From Oceanobacillus sp. FSL K6-2867 (GTDB taxonomy: Bacteria; Bacillota; Bacilli; Bacillales; Amphibacillaceae), in assembly GCF_037963145.1 (NCBI RefSeq), contig NZ_CP150144.1, forward strand, positions 1,798,001 to 1,862,000: DNA of 64,000 nucleotides, given 5' to 3'. This document shows, piece after piece, positions 25,110 to 32,884 of the stretch. Under the pieces are notes generated by a model. The model made no database searches and was not told where the DNA came from. It saw only the letters and a list, made by a program, of their open reading frames with translations. A program made the position numbers and the translations under genes. The stretch's first letter is position 1. Each line of letters starts with the position of its first letter.

Positions 25110-26395
25110 TTTGTATACTGTTCCACCAATTCTTTAGCTTTTCCGACACGGATTTGTTTTTGTTCAACTAGTTGTTCTGCAATGATATCAATCATCTCCC
25201 CAGTAGCTCCTGCTGCAATTGCAACAGAGCGAGAGTGTAAAGCCATATGGCCCTTTTGGATACCATCTGTAGCTAATGCCTTCAAAGCTCCGAGATTTTG
25301 CGCCAAACCAACTGCTACAATTACTTGAGCGAGCTCTTTGGCTGATTCAATATGCATCATAGATAATGAAAGCTTTGCTAATGGATGCACTCGCGTTGCT
25401 CCACCGACCGTTCCAATAGCCATTGGTAATTCAATTTCTCCAACCAAATTACCCGCTTCATCCTTTGACCAGGTTGTCATGGAGCCGTAGCTGCCATCCC
25501 TTGCAGCGTATGCATGAGCGCCAGCTTCTACGGCTCTCCAATCATTCCCAGTCGCAATAACAACTGGGTCAATTCCATTCATAATACCTTTATTATGCGT
25601 AACAGCACGATATGGATCAGATGCTGCAAATTCAAACGCGTGGATTACCCCATCGCGTACTTCCTCCCCAGAAAATTCGCCAGTAGCAAGTAATGAAGGA
25701 GGGATAACACATCGCGCTCTTGCTAAGCACTCATCGGCATAATTTGACAAAATTCGTAAATAGACTTTTCCATTCGTTAGTTCTTCGACAATTGGTGCAA
25801 TTGATTCGACCATCGTATTGATGATATTCGCTCCCATTGCATCACACGTATTGATATACATATGCATAATAAGCATCTGACTATAGACAGAATCTGCTGT
25901 TTCATTCAGAATGCGCACATCTATATCCTCAGCTCCGCCACCACGCGCAACAATGCTCGGATATGCTGCATTCGCTGCCTGGATTAGCGTTTCCTTTGCC
26001 TGAAGCAATGCTTGCTTTGCAGCTTGAAAATCGGAGCATCCGACCACTTGTATTTGACCAATCATTACGCGTTCCGTTGCTTCCGTTTGGAATCCACCGG
26101 CACTTCTGACAATTTTAGCGATATGGCTGGCAGATGCAATAATAGAAGCTTCTTCAACAGCCATTGGTACTATATATTCTTTCCCATTTATAAGAAAATT
26201 CAACCCCAACCCTAACGGAAGTTGAAATGTTCCAATCACGTTCTCTATCATCTTATCTGCAGTTTCTGTAGATAGAGGTTCTTTCATATATAGATCATTC
26301 CATTCCTCAGGAGAAAAATGGTAATTATCTTTTAAAAGCTCTCGTCGTTGTTCAACAGACATATTATAGAAACCGGGGATTCTGGAAGATTTCAT
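25106..26395 (-). CDS. mvaA: Hydroxymethylglutaryl-CoA reductase, class II
   Basis: Reduces HMG-CoA to mevalonate. 429 residues fit the short bacterial class II enzyme without a membrane domain. Visible blocks are MIENVIGTFQLPLGLGLNFL (substrate-binding Glu), CDAMGANIINTMVE, the catalytic region ATGNDWRAVEAGAHAYAARD, and GTVGGATRVHPLAKLSLSMM. A GGATGATCC leader with AAGGATG serves as the ribosome site. First gene of the operon. HMG-CoA synthase (mvaS) and isopentenyl-diphosphate isomerase are not in this window. Confidence 0.94.
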   Translation of the reverse strand: MKSSRIPGFYNMSVEQRRELLKDNYHFSPEEWNDLYMKEPLSTETADKMIENVIGTFQLPLGLGLNFLINGKEYIVPMAVEEASIIASASHIAKIVRSAGGFQTEATERVMIGQIQVVGCSDFQAAKQALLQAKETLIQAANAAYPSIVARGGGAEDIDVRILNETADSVYSQMLIMHMYINTCDAMGANIINTMVESIAPIVEELTNGKVYLRILSNYADECLARARCVIPPSLLATGEFSGEEVRDGVIHAFEFAASDPYRAVTHNKGIMNGIDPVVIATGNDWRAVEAGAHAYAARDGSYGSMTTWSKDEAGNLVGEIELPMAIGTVGGATRVHPLAKLSLSMMHIESAKELAQVIVAVGLAQNLGALKALATDGIQKGHMALHSRSVAIAAGATGEMIDIIAEQLVEQKQIRVGKAKELVEQYTK

Positions 26396-26585
26396 CCTGG
26401 ATCATCCTTTAATATTGATTATATAAAAAAACAATACTTCATTCGTTACATTTTTCATTGAATAAATTATAACACGATATCGTAGTTTTTTTCATTAGAA
26501 GCTACCTGCTTCTGCTGCCAAAAAATGCTACGCCCCAAAAATAAAATCACTGTATCTATTATGTTAAAAATTCACATAAAATGCA

Positions 26586-26630
26586 AATAAACAAGGTAGT
26601 ATGCATTTATCACAACGACCTTGTTTATTT
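26586..26630 (-). terminator. Terminator of the tRNA cluster
   Basis: ATAAACAAGGT and ACCTTGTTTAT form an 11-bp stem around a 20-nt loop, about 45 bp after the last tRNA. The minus-strand tail is TTGCATTTT. Confidence 0.65.
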
Positions 26631-26674
26631 TATCTCTGCTGTATATAATCCAATAACGGACAATGTTAAATTGA

Positions 26675-26747
26675 TGAGCCATGAAGGATTCGAACCTTCG
26701 ACCCTTTGATTAAAAGTCAAATGCTCTACCGACTGAGCTAATGGCTC
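26675..26747 (-). tRNA. tRNA-Lys (TTT)
   Basis: 73-nt cloverleaf with acceptor GAGCCAT/ATGGCTC, anticodon loop CTTTTAA (TTT) and T-loop GGTTCGAATCC. The CCA end is not encoded. Last of six tRNAs in minus-strand order. Confidence 0.95.
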
Positions 26748-26887
26748 ATGTGGAAAACTAAAATTTGTTCGTTAGAGCTAATCTATAAATAACCCTAAGA
26801 TGTAAGTTCAAAAGAATAATGAAAAGGACCAAGAAATTCAACATGTCATTTTTACCAGACTATTTGAACAATCCCAAAAGAAAAAAA

Positions 26888-26962
26888 TGGCTGGGCTACT
26901 AGGATTCGAACCTAGGGTACACGGGATCAAAACCCGATGCCTTACCGCTTGGCTACAGCCCA
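26888..26962 (-). tRNA. tRNA-Gln (TTG)
   Basis: 75 nt, acceptor TGGGCTG, anticodon loop TTTTGAT (TTG), T-loop GGTTCGAATCC, CCA encoded. A gap of about 140 bp separates it from tRNA-Lys. Confidence 0.95.
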
Positions 26963-26972
26963 ACAATACAAA

Positions 26973-27057
26973 TGGTGGAGGGGGGCAGATTCGAACTGCC
27001 GAACCCTGAGGGAGCGGATTTACAGTCCGCCGCGTTTAGCCACTTCGCTACCCCTCC
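26973..27057 (-). tRNA. tRNA-Tyr (GTA)
   Basis: 85-nt class II tRNA with a long variable arm, acceptor GGAGGGG, anticodon GTA in the loop CTGTAAA, CCA encoded. Confidence 0.95.
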
Positions 27058-27093
27058 ATATTATGAACCATTTTTTAAAACTTATACAAGAAA

Positions 27094-27169
<76 letters not shown>

Positions 27170-27172
27170 AAA

Positions 27173-27248
27173 TGGTGGAGGATGCAGGGCTCGAACCTGC
27201 GACCCCCTGCTTGTAAGGCAGGTGCTCTCCCAGCTGAGCTAATCCTCC
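27173..27248 (-). tRNA. tRNA-Val (TAC)
   Basis: 76 nt, acceptor GGAGGAT, anticodon loop CTTACAA (TAC), CCA encoded. Only 3 bp from tRNA-Thr. Confidence 0.95.
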
Positions 27249-27252
27249 ATAT

Positions 27253-27327
27253 TGGTGACCCGTACGGGATTCGAACCCGTGTTACCGCCGTGAAAGGGCG
27301 GTGTCTTAACCGCTTGACCAACGGGCC
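27253..27327 (-). tRNA. tRNA-Glu (TTC)
   Basis: 75 nt, acceptor GGCCCGT, anticodon loop CTTTCAC (TTC), CCA encoded. First tRNA of the minus-strand cluster Glu-Val-Thr-Tyr-Gln-Lys. Confidence 0.95.
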
Positions 27328-27560
27328 ATTCTTTCATATCCATGCAGTTTTTACGACATCTCGTAACTTACCCTGTCGCAAACTGACGAATTTTATTATA
27401 ACCAGGATTAGAATGTTTGTAAAGGGTAAATTTGATTTTTTTTTTACATTTTTTAATATAAACAGCCTAAAACCTGATTTATCAAGGGTCAACGACCAAG
27501 AGTTTAAATATTGCAAACTGATTATCGTACATTTGGAACATATTGTATGGATTTTTATTT

Positions 27561-27593
27561 TTGTTTCATTACCAGGTCCTAATAGGTTATAAT
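27561..27593 (+). promoter_or_regulatory. fabI promoter with FapR-like operator
   Basis: TATAAT at 27588-27593 is the -10. Just upstream, CATTACCAGGTCCTAAT (27567-27583) reads as ATTAGGACCTGGTAATG on the other strand, close to the TTAGTACC..GGTACTAA-type palindrome bound by FapR, the malonyl-CoA-responsive repressor of lipid synthesis. It lies between the -35 and -10, a repressing position. Confidence 0.6.
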
Positions 27594-27623
27594 AGAAAAA
27601 AGATATTTTGATGGAGGTTTATT

Positions 27624-28400
27624 ATGTCAAGTCTACTACAAGGAAAAAACGTTGTTATAATGGGCGTTGCCAACGAAAGAAGTATTGCTTGGGGAATTAC
27701 GAAATCACTTCATAACGCTGGAGCAAACCTGATTTTTACGAATAGACAGGAACGCTCACACCAAAAATTAGTTAAACTATTAGAAGAGAATAATATCGAA
27801 GCAAAACTTATCGTTTCCTGTGATGTTTCAAGTGACGAAAGTATTCAGGAAGCATTTCAAGAAATCAAAGAAAAAGTGGGCGTTATTCACGGACTTATTC
27901 ACTCCGTTGCATTCGCAAAACGTGAAGAGTTAAAAGGTGAATATGCTGATACTTCCCGTGATGGATTCTTGTTAGCACAAGAAATTAGTGCTTACTCACT
28001 TGTTGCAGTCACAAAAGCAGCAAAAGAATTAATGACCGAGGGCGGAAGCATTGTAACCCAATCATACCTAGGTTCTGAACGCGTTATTCCAAACTACAAT
28101 GTAATGGGTGTTGCGAAAGCTTCCTTAGAGGCAAGTGTACGTTACCTGGCAGAGGATGTAGGTAAATATGATATCCGCGTTAATGCTATCTCTGCTGGTC
28201 CAATTCGTACATTATCAGCTAAAGGTGTATCCGGCTTTAACGAAAAAGCAAATGTAATTGTAGAAAAAGCACCTCTTCGCCGCAATGTAGACCAAGACCA
28301 AGTCGGTGACGCAACCTTGTTCTTTATTAGTGATCTTTCACGTGGTGTAACTGGAGAAGTTCTCCATGTGGATTCTGGATTCCATATTATTGGGGGGTAA
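27624..28400 (+). CDS. fabI: Enoyl-[acyl-carrier-protein] reductase (NADH/NADPH)
   Basis: FabI reduces the trans-2-enoyl-ACP double bond, the last step of each fatty-acid elongation round. The 258-residue short-chain-dehydrogenase protein has the FabI-type nucleotide-binding start VVIMGVANERSIAWGITKSL, the HSVAFA block, active Tyr148 (TQSYLGSE) and the Tyr158-x6-Lys165 pair (YNVMGVAK). TGGAGG precedes the ATG. It stands alone between promoter and terminator; the promoter contains a FapR-like operator. Confidence 0.96.
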   Translation: MSSLLQGKNVVIMGVANERSIAWGITKSLHNAGANLIFTNRQERSHQKLVKLLEENNIEAKLIVSCDVSSDESIQEAFQEIKEKVGVIHGLIHSVAFAKREELKGEYADTSRDGFLLAQEISAYSLVAVTKAAKELMTEGGSIVTQSYLGSERVIPNYNVMGVAKASLEASVRYLAEDVGKYDIRVNAISAGPIRTLSAKGVSGFNEKANVIVEKAPLRRNVDQDQVGDATLFFISDLSRGVTGEVLHVDSGFHIIGG

Positions 28401-28462
28401 AATTACTCTTCTTTCTAAAAATAAAATTGTATAACTTTTATACCTTCTTAATTAAATGTAAT

Positions 28463-28508
28463 AAGGCGCTTTGCTATCAGTCCATGATTCAAAGCGTCTT
28501 TTTAATTT
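28463..28508 (+). terminator. Terminator of fabI
   Basis: AAGGCGCTTTG (28463-28473) pairs with CAAAGCGTCTT (28490-28500), followed by TTTTAATTTT. Confidence 0.8.
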
Positions 28509-28587
28509 TAGAGATTCAGCATAGATCTCATTTTAAAAACACTTGCTGAAATAGAGCGATTCAATTGTATGAGGCTTATTGTGAGGA

Positions 28588-28713
28588 ATGATGGTTATTT
28601 TAAAGACTCAGATCCACATTGATCACATGATAAAAAAACCTATTAAGCAACAAATTTCTTTAGATGAAGCGAAACCTTTTGCTGCAGTACTCGTACATAA
28701 TAGAAACAACTAA
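28588..28713 (+). CDS. Possible small protein (41 aa) just upstream of the RDD gene
   Basis: An ORF from ATG 28588 to TAA 28711-28713, behind a weak GAGG, encodes a 41-residue polar peptide ending KPFAAVLVHNRNN. It stops 19 bp before the RDD gene start and shares its direction. I do not recognise it; it has no signal peptide or membrane helix. The position and protein-like composition make it worth listing, but it may be spurious. Confidence 0.3.
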   Translation: MMVILKTQIHIDHMIKKPIKQQISLDEAKPFAAVLVHNRNN

Positions 28714-28732
28714 ATTTTCAGGGGGAATTTCT

Positions 28733-29122
28733 GTGGAAGCAATTACGAAAAAGCGTACAAAAGCAGTTTTTATCGACAGTGTTATTTCAGGCGTCGCGTC
28801 AGTCGGTGTCGAATATCTTTTAAAAAAGAAAATTAAAAATGAAGCTTTCCATGCACTCGTTACACCGTCCCTTGTCATGTGGTCTTTGGAATATGCACAG
28901 TTAAAAACATGCGGTCAAACACTTGGATATAAAACAATGGGACTCGCCCTTGAAAATAAGGATGGATCTGAGCTAACATGCGGCCAAATCATTAAACGAA
29001 TGGCTTACCGAGATACATTAAGCACATTTAAATACATGAAGGACCGCAAAGTCTTTGAAGGTGAAAATGGTTCTGTACTGCCCCATGACGAGGTTGCTGG
29101 TACAGTGGTTCGAGAGGTTTAA
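28733..29122 (+). CDS. RDD family membrane protein
   Basis: 129 residues from GTG 28733, which follows GGGGGAA with ideal spacing; the frame is open upstream to 28664 but lacks a ribosome site there. RDD features are K-R-x-K-A-V-F-I-D-S (the R..D pair) in the first helix, a second helix region FHALVTPSLVMWSLEYA, then GQTLGYKTMGLALENKDGSE and a conserved IIKRMAYRD end. RDD proteins are small membrane proteins of mostly unknown function, some acting in ion transport. A terminator follows. Confidence 0.75.
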   Translation: MEAITKKRTKAVFIDSVISGVASVGVEYLLKKKIKNEAFHALVTPSLVMWSLEYAQLKTCGQTLGYKTMGLALENKDGSELTCGQIIKRMAYRDTLSTFKYMKDRKVFEGENGSVLPHDEVAGTVVREV

Positions 29123-29155
29123 TTAAGGTACACCATAAATTTGTAATGATTCCCT

Positions 29156-29198
29156 AAACGAGGATAAGGCTATGATGCCTTATCCTCGTTTTTTACTT
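29156..29198 (+). terminator. Terminator after the RDD gene
   Basis: AACGAGGATAAGGC / GCCTTATCCTCGTT is a 14-bp perfect stem with a 6-nt loop, followed by a T-run. Confidence 0.9.
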
Positions 29199-29380
29199 TT
29201 GGTAATGAAAATAACCTCAAATCCAGAAAAAATCCGATTAATTTTAAGTAAAGTTTTACTTCATCCTTAACAACTAGTCAGTGTCCAATAAACTCAGCAA
29301 ATATGCTATAATAGATAAGATGGTCTTCTTTAAATAGAATTCATATTTTAATATTTTTAATAGTACGGAGGGAAAATTAT

Positions 29381-30307
29381 ATGAAGAGACATCATGCGAT
29401 TATTATTTTCTCTTTAGGGGCTTTTTTCTTTGGGCTGAACCCGCTATTTATCAAATTAGGGTTTGCCGCAGGCTGGAGCCTCAGTGAAATTAATGTCATA
29501 CAAGCAACCATTGCATTGGTCGTTTTTTGGATTATTGGATTGTTTGCCATCAGACACCATCCACATGCACTTAAAAAGCTTTCCTTCAAAACGATACTCT
29601 CCCTTATGGTCGCTGGAAGCTTCACCGGCTTAACAAGTGTCCTTTACTATGGCTCTATGCAATATCTGCCAGCATCACTAGCCGTTGTTCTATTATTCCA
29701 ATTCGTATGGGTTGGAGTATTATTTGAATGGATTATTTACCGCCGGAAACCAAGTGGCAAAACATTGCTCACTGTTGCACTAACATTAGTTGGTGTATTA
29801 TTTGCAGCAGATGTATTTAACGGTGGGTTAAACGAGATAACACTTATAGGCTTCCTGCTCGGAATCGGCTCTGCATTCACGTATTCCGCTTTTATTATCG
29901 TTAGTGGACGTGTAGCAATTGATGTTCCAGCAACAATTCGGTCACCAATTATGGTGACAGGTGCGGCACTATTAATCTTTATACTATTTCCACCACACCT
30001 GACATTAAATGCCAATGTTTTAAGCAGTGGAAGCATCTGGATCTATGCAGGAGCGCTTGCTCTATGTGGACTGATTTTAACACCACTCCTGTTTGCCATG
30101 TCAACTCCACATCTGCCAGCAAGCTTAGCCACCATCCTTGGTGCAATCGAGCTTCCTGTATCAGTAGTTGTTGCATACCTTGGATTAGCAGAATATGTTG
30201 CACCTTCCAGATGGTTTGGTGTTTTGCTGATTATGGCAGCAATCGCGATTGGTGAGATGAGAGGAATTTGGCAGGTGCTCTTGAAACAGAAACGGTATGT
30301 ACACTAA
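29381..30307 (+). CDS. EamA/DMT family transporter (10 TM)
   Basis: 308 residues with ten predicted helices in two EamA repeats (about 7-140 and 150-290); the YYGSMQYLPASLAVVLLFQF and ATILGAIELPVSVVVAYLGLAE segments are family hallmarks. CGGAGGGAAA is the ribosome site before the ATG. Members export amino acids or metabolites; this substrate is unknown. It is a single-gene unit with its own terminator. Confidence 0.85.
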   Translation: MKRHHAIIIFSLGAFFFGLNPLFIKLGFAAGWSLSEINVIQATIALVVFWIIGLFAIRHHPHALKKLSFKTILSLMVAGSFTGLTSVLYYGSMQYLPASLAVVLLFQFVWVGVLFEWIIYRRKPSGKTLLTVALTLVGVLFAADVFNGGLNEITLIGFLLGIGSAFTYSAFIIVSGRVAIDVPATIRSPIMVTGAALLIFILFPPHLTLNANVLSSGSIWIYAGALALCGLILTPLLFAMSTPHLPASLATILGAIELPVSVVVAYLGLAEYVAPSRWFGVLLIMAAIAIGEMRGIWQVLLKQKRYVH

Positions 30308-30314
30308 ATACATT

Positions 30315-30352
30315 AAACCCTCAGGGTGACTGAACCCTAAGGGTTATTTTTT
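30315..30352 (+). terminator. Terminator after the EamA gene
   Basis: AACCCTCAGGGT and ACCCTAAGGGTT are each partly self-complementary and pair with each other (12-bp stem), followed by ATTTTTTAA. Confidence 0.75.
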
Positions 30353-30358
30353 AATTCG

Positions 30359-31654
30359 CTATGCAATAAAAATAAAATATAAAATAAATAGCAAGCAAAG
30401 CACGTACATAATCGGATGTATTTCTTTATTACGCTTTTGCGCAAGGAGCGATAATGGATAAAGAATAAATCCAAAGGCAAGTCCCATCGCCACACTGGAA
30501 GTTAGTGGCATCATAATAATCGTCAAAAATGCTGGAATAACAATTTCAATTTTACTCCAGTTAATATTTCGAATATCCATCGCCATTAATGCCCCAACAA
30601 TAATTAAGGCAGGAGCAGTAACCTCTGTCGTTATGACAGCTAGAATTGGCGAAAAGAATAATGCAATCGCAAAGCATAGTGCAATGATAACCGATGTAAA
30701 GCCAGTTCTCCCACCAACCGCAATACCTGAAGAGGATTCTACACTTGTTGCAGGAGTAGAGGTTCCTAGCACCGCCCCGATTGCCCCGGCTGAAGAATCA
30801 GCAAGCAGCGCCCTTCCTATTTTCGGAATCTCATTATTCTTCATGATGCCAGCTTGACTCGTAAGTGCAATCAAAGCTCCAGCTGTATCAAAAAAGGCAA
30901 CAAATAAAAAGGTAAAAATAACTGCCAATACATCCGGTGTAAAAATAGCATCTAAATTCATAAACACAGCACCAAATGTTGGTTCAAGACTCGGAATCGT
31001 ACCAATAATCGAGGAGGGAATTTTAATTAACCCAACAAGCATTCCGATCATCGTGGTAATCGCCATTCCATAAAAAATTGCCCCATTCACACCACGAACG
31101 AGCATTATAATGGTAATAAGAAGACCAACGATAGCTAATGCTGTTCCAGGTAATGTTAAGTCACCAATCGCAACAAACGTATCTGGATTAGCAACAATAA
31201 TTCCTGCATTTTTAAAGCCGATAAACGCAATAAAAAATCCAATCCCAGCAGCAATCGCATGTTTTAAATCAACCGGTATCGCATTAATGATCTTTTCTCT
31301 GATTTTCATCAAGCTTAAAATCATAAAAATAATTCCTGCAATAAAAACGCCAGTCAAAGCTACTTGCCATTCAATCCCCATTCCGATAACAACTGAAAAA
31401 GTAAAGAATGAATTCAGCCCCATACTAGGCGCGATCGCAATCGGATAATTCGCAAGTAACCCAATAAGTAATGTACCAATAATTGCAGTAAGCGCAGTAG
31501 CTGTAAATACAGCTCCCCGATCCATCCCTGCCTGACTCAGAATAAGCGGATTTACGACTAAAATATAAGATACGGAAAGAAACGTTGTCAGACCGGCGAA
31601 AACTTCCTGTTTATATGATGTATTTCTTTCTGTAAAACCAAAAAAGTTTTTCAT
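30359..31654 (-). CDS. NCS2 family purine permease (guanine/hypoxanthine type)
   Basis: 431 residues from the ATG at 31654 (MKNFFGFTERNTSYKQEVFA); the frame is open upstream, but that part lies in the riboswitch leader. About 12-14 helices of the AzgA/PbuG branch of NCS2, with the conserved IAPSMGLNSFFTFSV, TPATSVESSSGIAVGGRTGF and AFFDTAGALIALTSQAG segments. These proteins import guanine, hypoxanthine or adenine with protons. A purine riboswitch whose discriminating base is C controls it, supporting guanine/hypoxanthine transport and a PbuG-like role. Confidence 0.9.
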   Translation of the reverse strand: MKNFFGFTERNTSYKQEVFAGLTTFLSVSYILVVNPLILSQAGMDRGAVFTATALTAIIGTLLIGLLANYPIAIAPSMGLNSFFTFSVVIGMGIEWQVALTGVFIAGIIFMILSLMKIREKIINAIPVDLKHAIAAGIGFFIAFIGFKNAGIIVANPDTFVAIGDLTLPGTALAIVGLLITIIMLVRGVNGAIFYGMAITTMIGMLVGLIKIPSSIIGTIPSLEPTFGAVFMNLDAIFTPDVLAVIFTFLFVAFFDTAGALIALTSQAGIMKNNEIPKIGRALLADSSAGAIGAVLGTSTPATSVESSSGIAVGGRTGFTSVIIALCFAIALFFSPILAVITTEVTAPALIIVGALMAMDIRNINWSKIEIVIPAFLTIIMMPLTSSVAMGLAFGFILYPLSLLAQKRNKEIHPIMYVLCLLFILYFIFIA

Positions 31655-31688
31655 GATGTGTAGTATCTCCCATTTGCTACCTTTGTAT

Positions 31689-31727
31689 AAAAAAACCTTG
31701 GCTTCTTTCCAGCATGCCAAAGTAACA
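31689..31727 (-). terminator. Riboswitch-controlled terminator in the purine permease leader
   Basis: On the minus strand CTTTGGC ... GCCAAGG closes a stem (31722-31696), followed by TTTTTTTATA. It sits between the purine aptamer and the start codon, so it is the OFF state of the switch. Confidence 0.8.
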
Positions 31728-31757
31728 GTAAAAGGTATAGAAATATACATTCCCATC

Positions 31758-31824
31758 CCTTGTAGACAAGCTATTTATGGTAGCTGGTAGAAACGTCCAA
31801 GCCATATTCCTGGACTTATACAAG
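31758..31824 (-). promoter_or_regulatory. Purine riboswitch aptamer, guanine type
   Basis: The 67-nt aptamer has P1 CUUGUA/UACAAG, P2 GUCC..GGAC with the loop-2 AUAUGG, the invariant GUUUCUACC junction, P3 AGCUA/UAGCU with its CAUAAA loop, and J3/1 UGUCUAC. The base equivalent to position 74 is C, which selects guanine/hypoxanthine over adenine. J3/1 has U before this C, where many members have A. Confidence 0.9.
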
Positions 31825-32169
31825 ATGTAGCTATTTGTTTTTGAACAATAGAGAAATGATAACAAGTTGGCGGGTGGTGCGTCAAGGGGGACGGGAGGGT
31901 AATCACTGGTATAGAGATTGAACGCGGTAAATTGATACTCACTCTCCCTATTAAAGGTTGATATACTCAGGTCGTTCCTAATTCTTCTATATCTAATTCT
32001 GTGAATGAAGATTAACATGAATCAGGAGTCCTCTATATTGCGGATACGGTGTGTTCCGTTCAAATCACGCTTTTCCCCCTCCCTATTTTATATTTGGAAG
32101 ATGTGGAAACCCTTCAAAAATTGCTTCCATTGAAAAATGAGTACACGGAATATTAGATGACTTTATTAT
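31825..32169. other. Non-coding region upstream of the riboswitch
   Basis: About 345 bp with no gene I can support. The G-rich stretch GGTGCGTCAAGGGGGACGGG (31877-31896) resembles sequences at the edges of small Bacillaceae transposable elements, but no partner end was found. The promoter of the purine permease must lie near 31830-31900. Confidence 0.35.
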
Positions 32170-32417
32170 TTCGTTTTACATAAATTGTATTTAAAACATA
32201 ACAATCCGTTCAGACTTTTAACTTTTTGGTTAATCATTAATACAGTATAGTTCTCCTTGAAAAGATGATTCTATACGTACAAACGAAAAACGAGATAGGA
32301 TTGTTTGAGAAGTGTTTGATCGCTCGACCGTTCCAACAAATAGGCTTGGAATCCTTTGACGTCTGTGATATAAGATTCGGTGGTTTTTGGAGCTTTTCTT
32401 TTCAAAAGGATATCCCT
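32170..32417 (-). pseudogene. Remnant of a tyrosine recombinase (phage-integrase family), N-terminal domain
   Basis: A minus-strand frame reads DILLKRKAPKTTESYITDVK, then GFQAYLLERSS, and after one TAG (32271-32273) continues NHLFKENYTVLMINQKVKSL. This is the SAM-like core-binding domain of XerC/Tn554-type integrases (APKT-x-ESY...TINKK-x-NSL pattern). The catalytic domain is missing and an in-frame stop is present. It marks an old mobile element scar in the gap between the purine permease and the symporter operon. Confidence 0.65.
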
Positions 32418-32425
32418 TCAAACAC

Positions 32426-32456
32426 AAAAAGGCTCTCCCTCCAAGGAAGGAAGCCC
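32426..32456 (-). terminator. Terminator, probably of the symporter operon
   Basis: GGCTTCCTTCC and GGAGGGAGAGCC fold into an imperfect G+C-rich hairpin on the minus strand, followed by TTTTTGTG. It is about 200 bp past the small accessory ORF and the nearest good terminator for that transcript. Confidence 0.6.
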
Positions 32457-32652
32457 TTATGCATTTTTGTTATGATTAAGGGAAAACGTCTGTTCCACTA
32501 CCACGTTTCCTTTTCTGCTATTTTATAGGTTTCTTACAACCTTGTGTAAGTATGTCATAGTTTTGCAAGAAGCTTTCATTCAAGAACAAATAACTTTGTC
32601 AAATAGATGACAGCAAAACATAATGCTGCCTATCATAACGAATCCAAAGTTC

Positions 32653-32757
32653 CTAATTAGAATCCTTTAATCTATTTTTATATACTGCTGTAAACGCCCT
32701 AATGGTTAATACAAAGACACCAATCAAGGCAACGAAAGCAGTGATAATTAAATCCAT
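32653..32757 (-). CDS. Small membrane protein (34 aa), likely symporter accessory protein
   Basis: ATG at 32757 with an excellent ribosome site (GGAGGTAG, 7 bp spacing) opens a 34-residue ORF: MDLIITAFVALIGVFVLTIR then AFTAVYKNRLKDSN. It is one membrane helix followed by a positively charged amphipathic tail. It follows the sodium:solute symporter stop by about 130 bp on the same strand. Small one-helix partners of SSS symporters are known as a class of accessory proteins; this fits by position and form. Function is inferred. Confidence 0.7.
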   Translation of the reverse strand: MDLIITAFVALIGVFVLTIRAFTAVYKNRLKDSN

Positions 32758-32884
32758 ACTTATTCTACCTCCATTCCCAACTAACACTTTTACTTATTAC
32801 TTTTCATTGCGATAAATCGTCTATACCCCTATTTACTGAACGATAAACTTTCTATCTATTTAGAAATTTTATCATGTTAGTTTC

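Noticed and set aside
31677..32018. 113-codon minus-strand frame upstream of the purine permease
   Set aside because: It runs through the purine riboswitch and its terminator, which fully explain the sequence.
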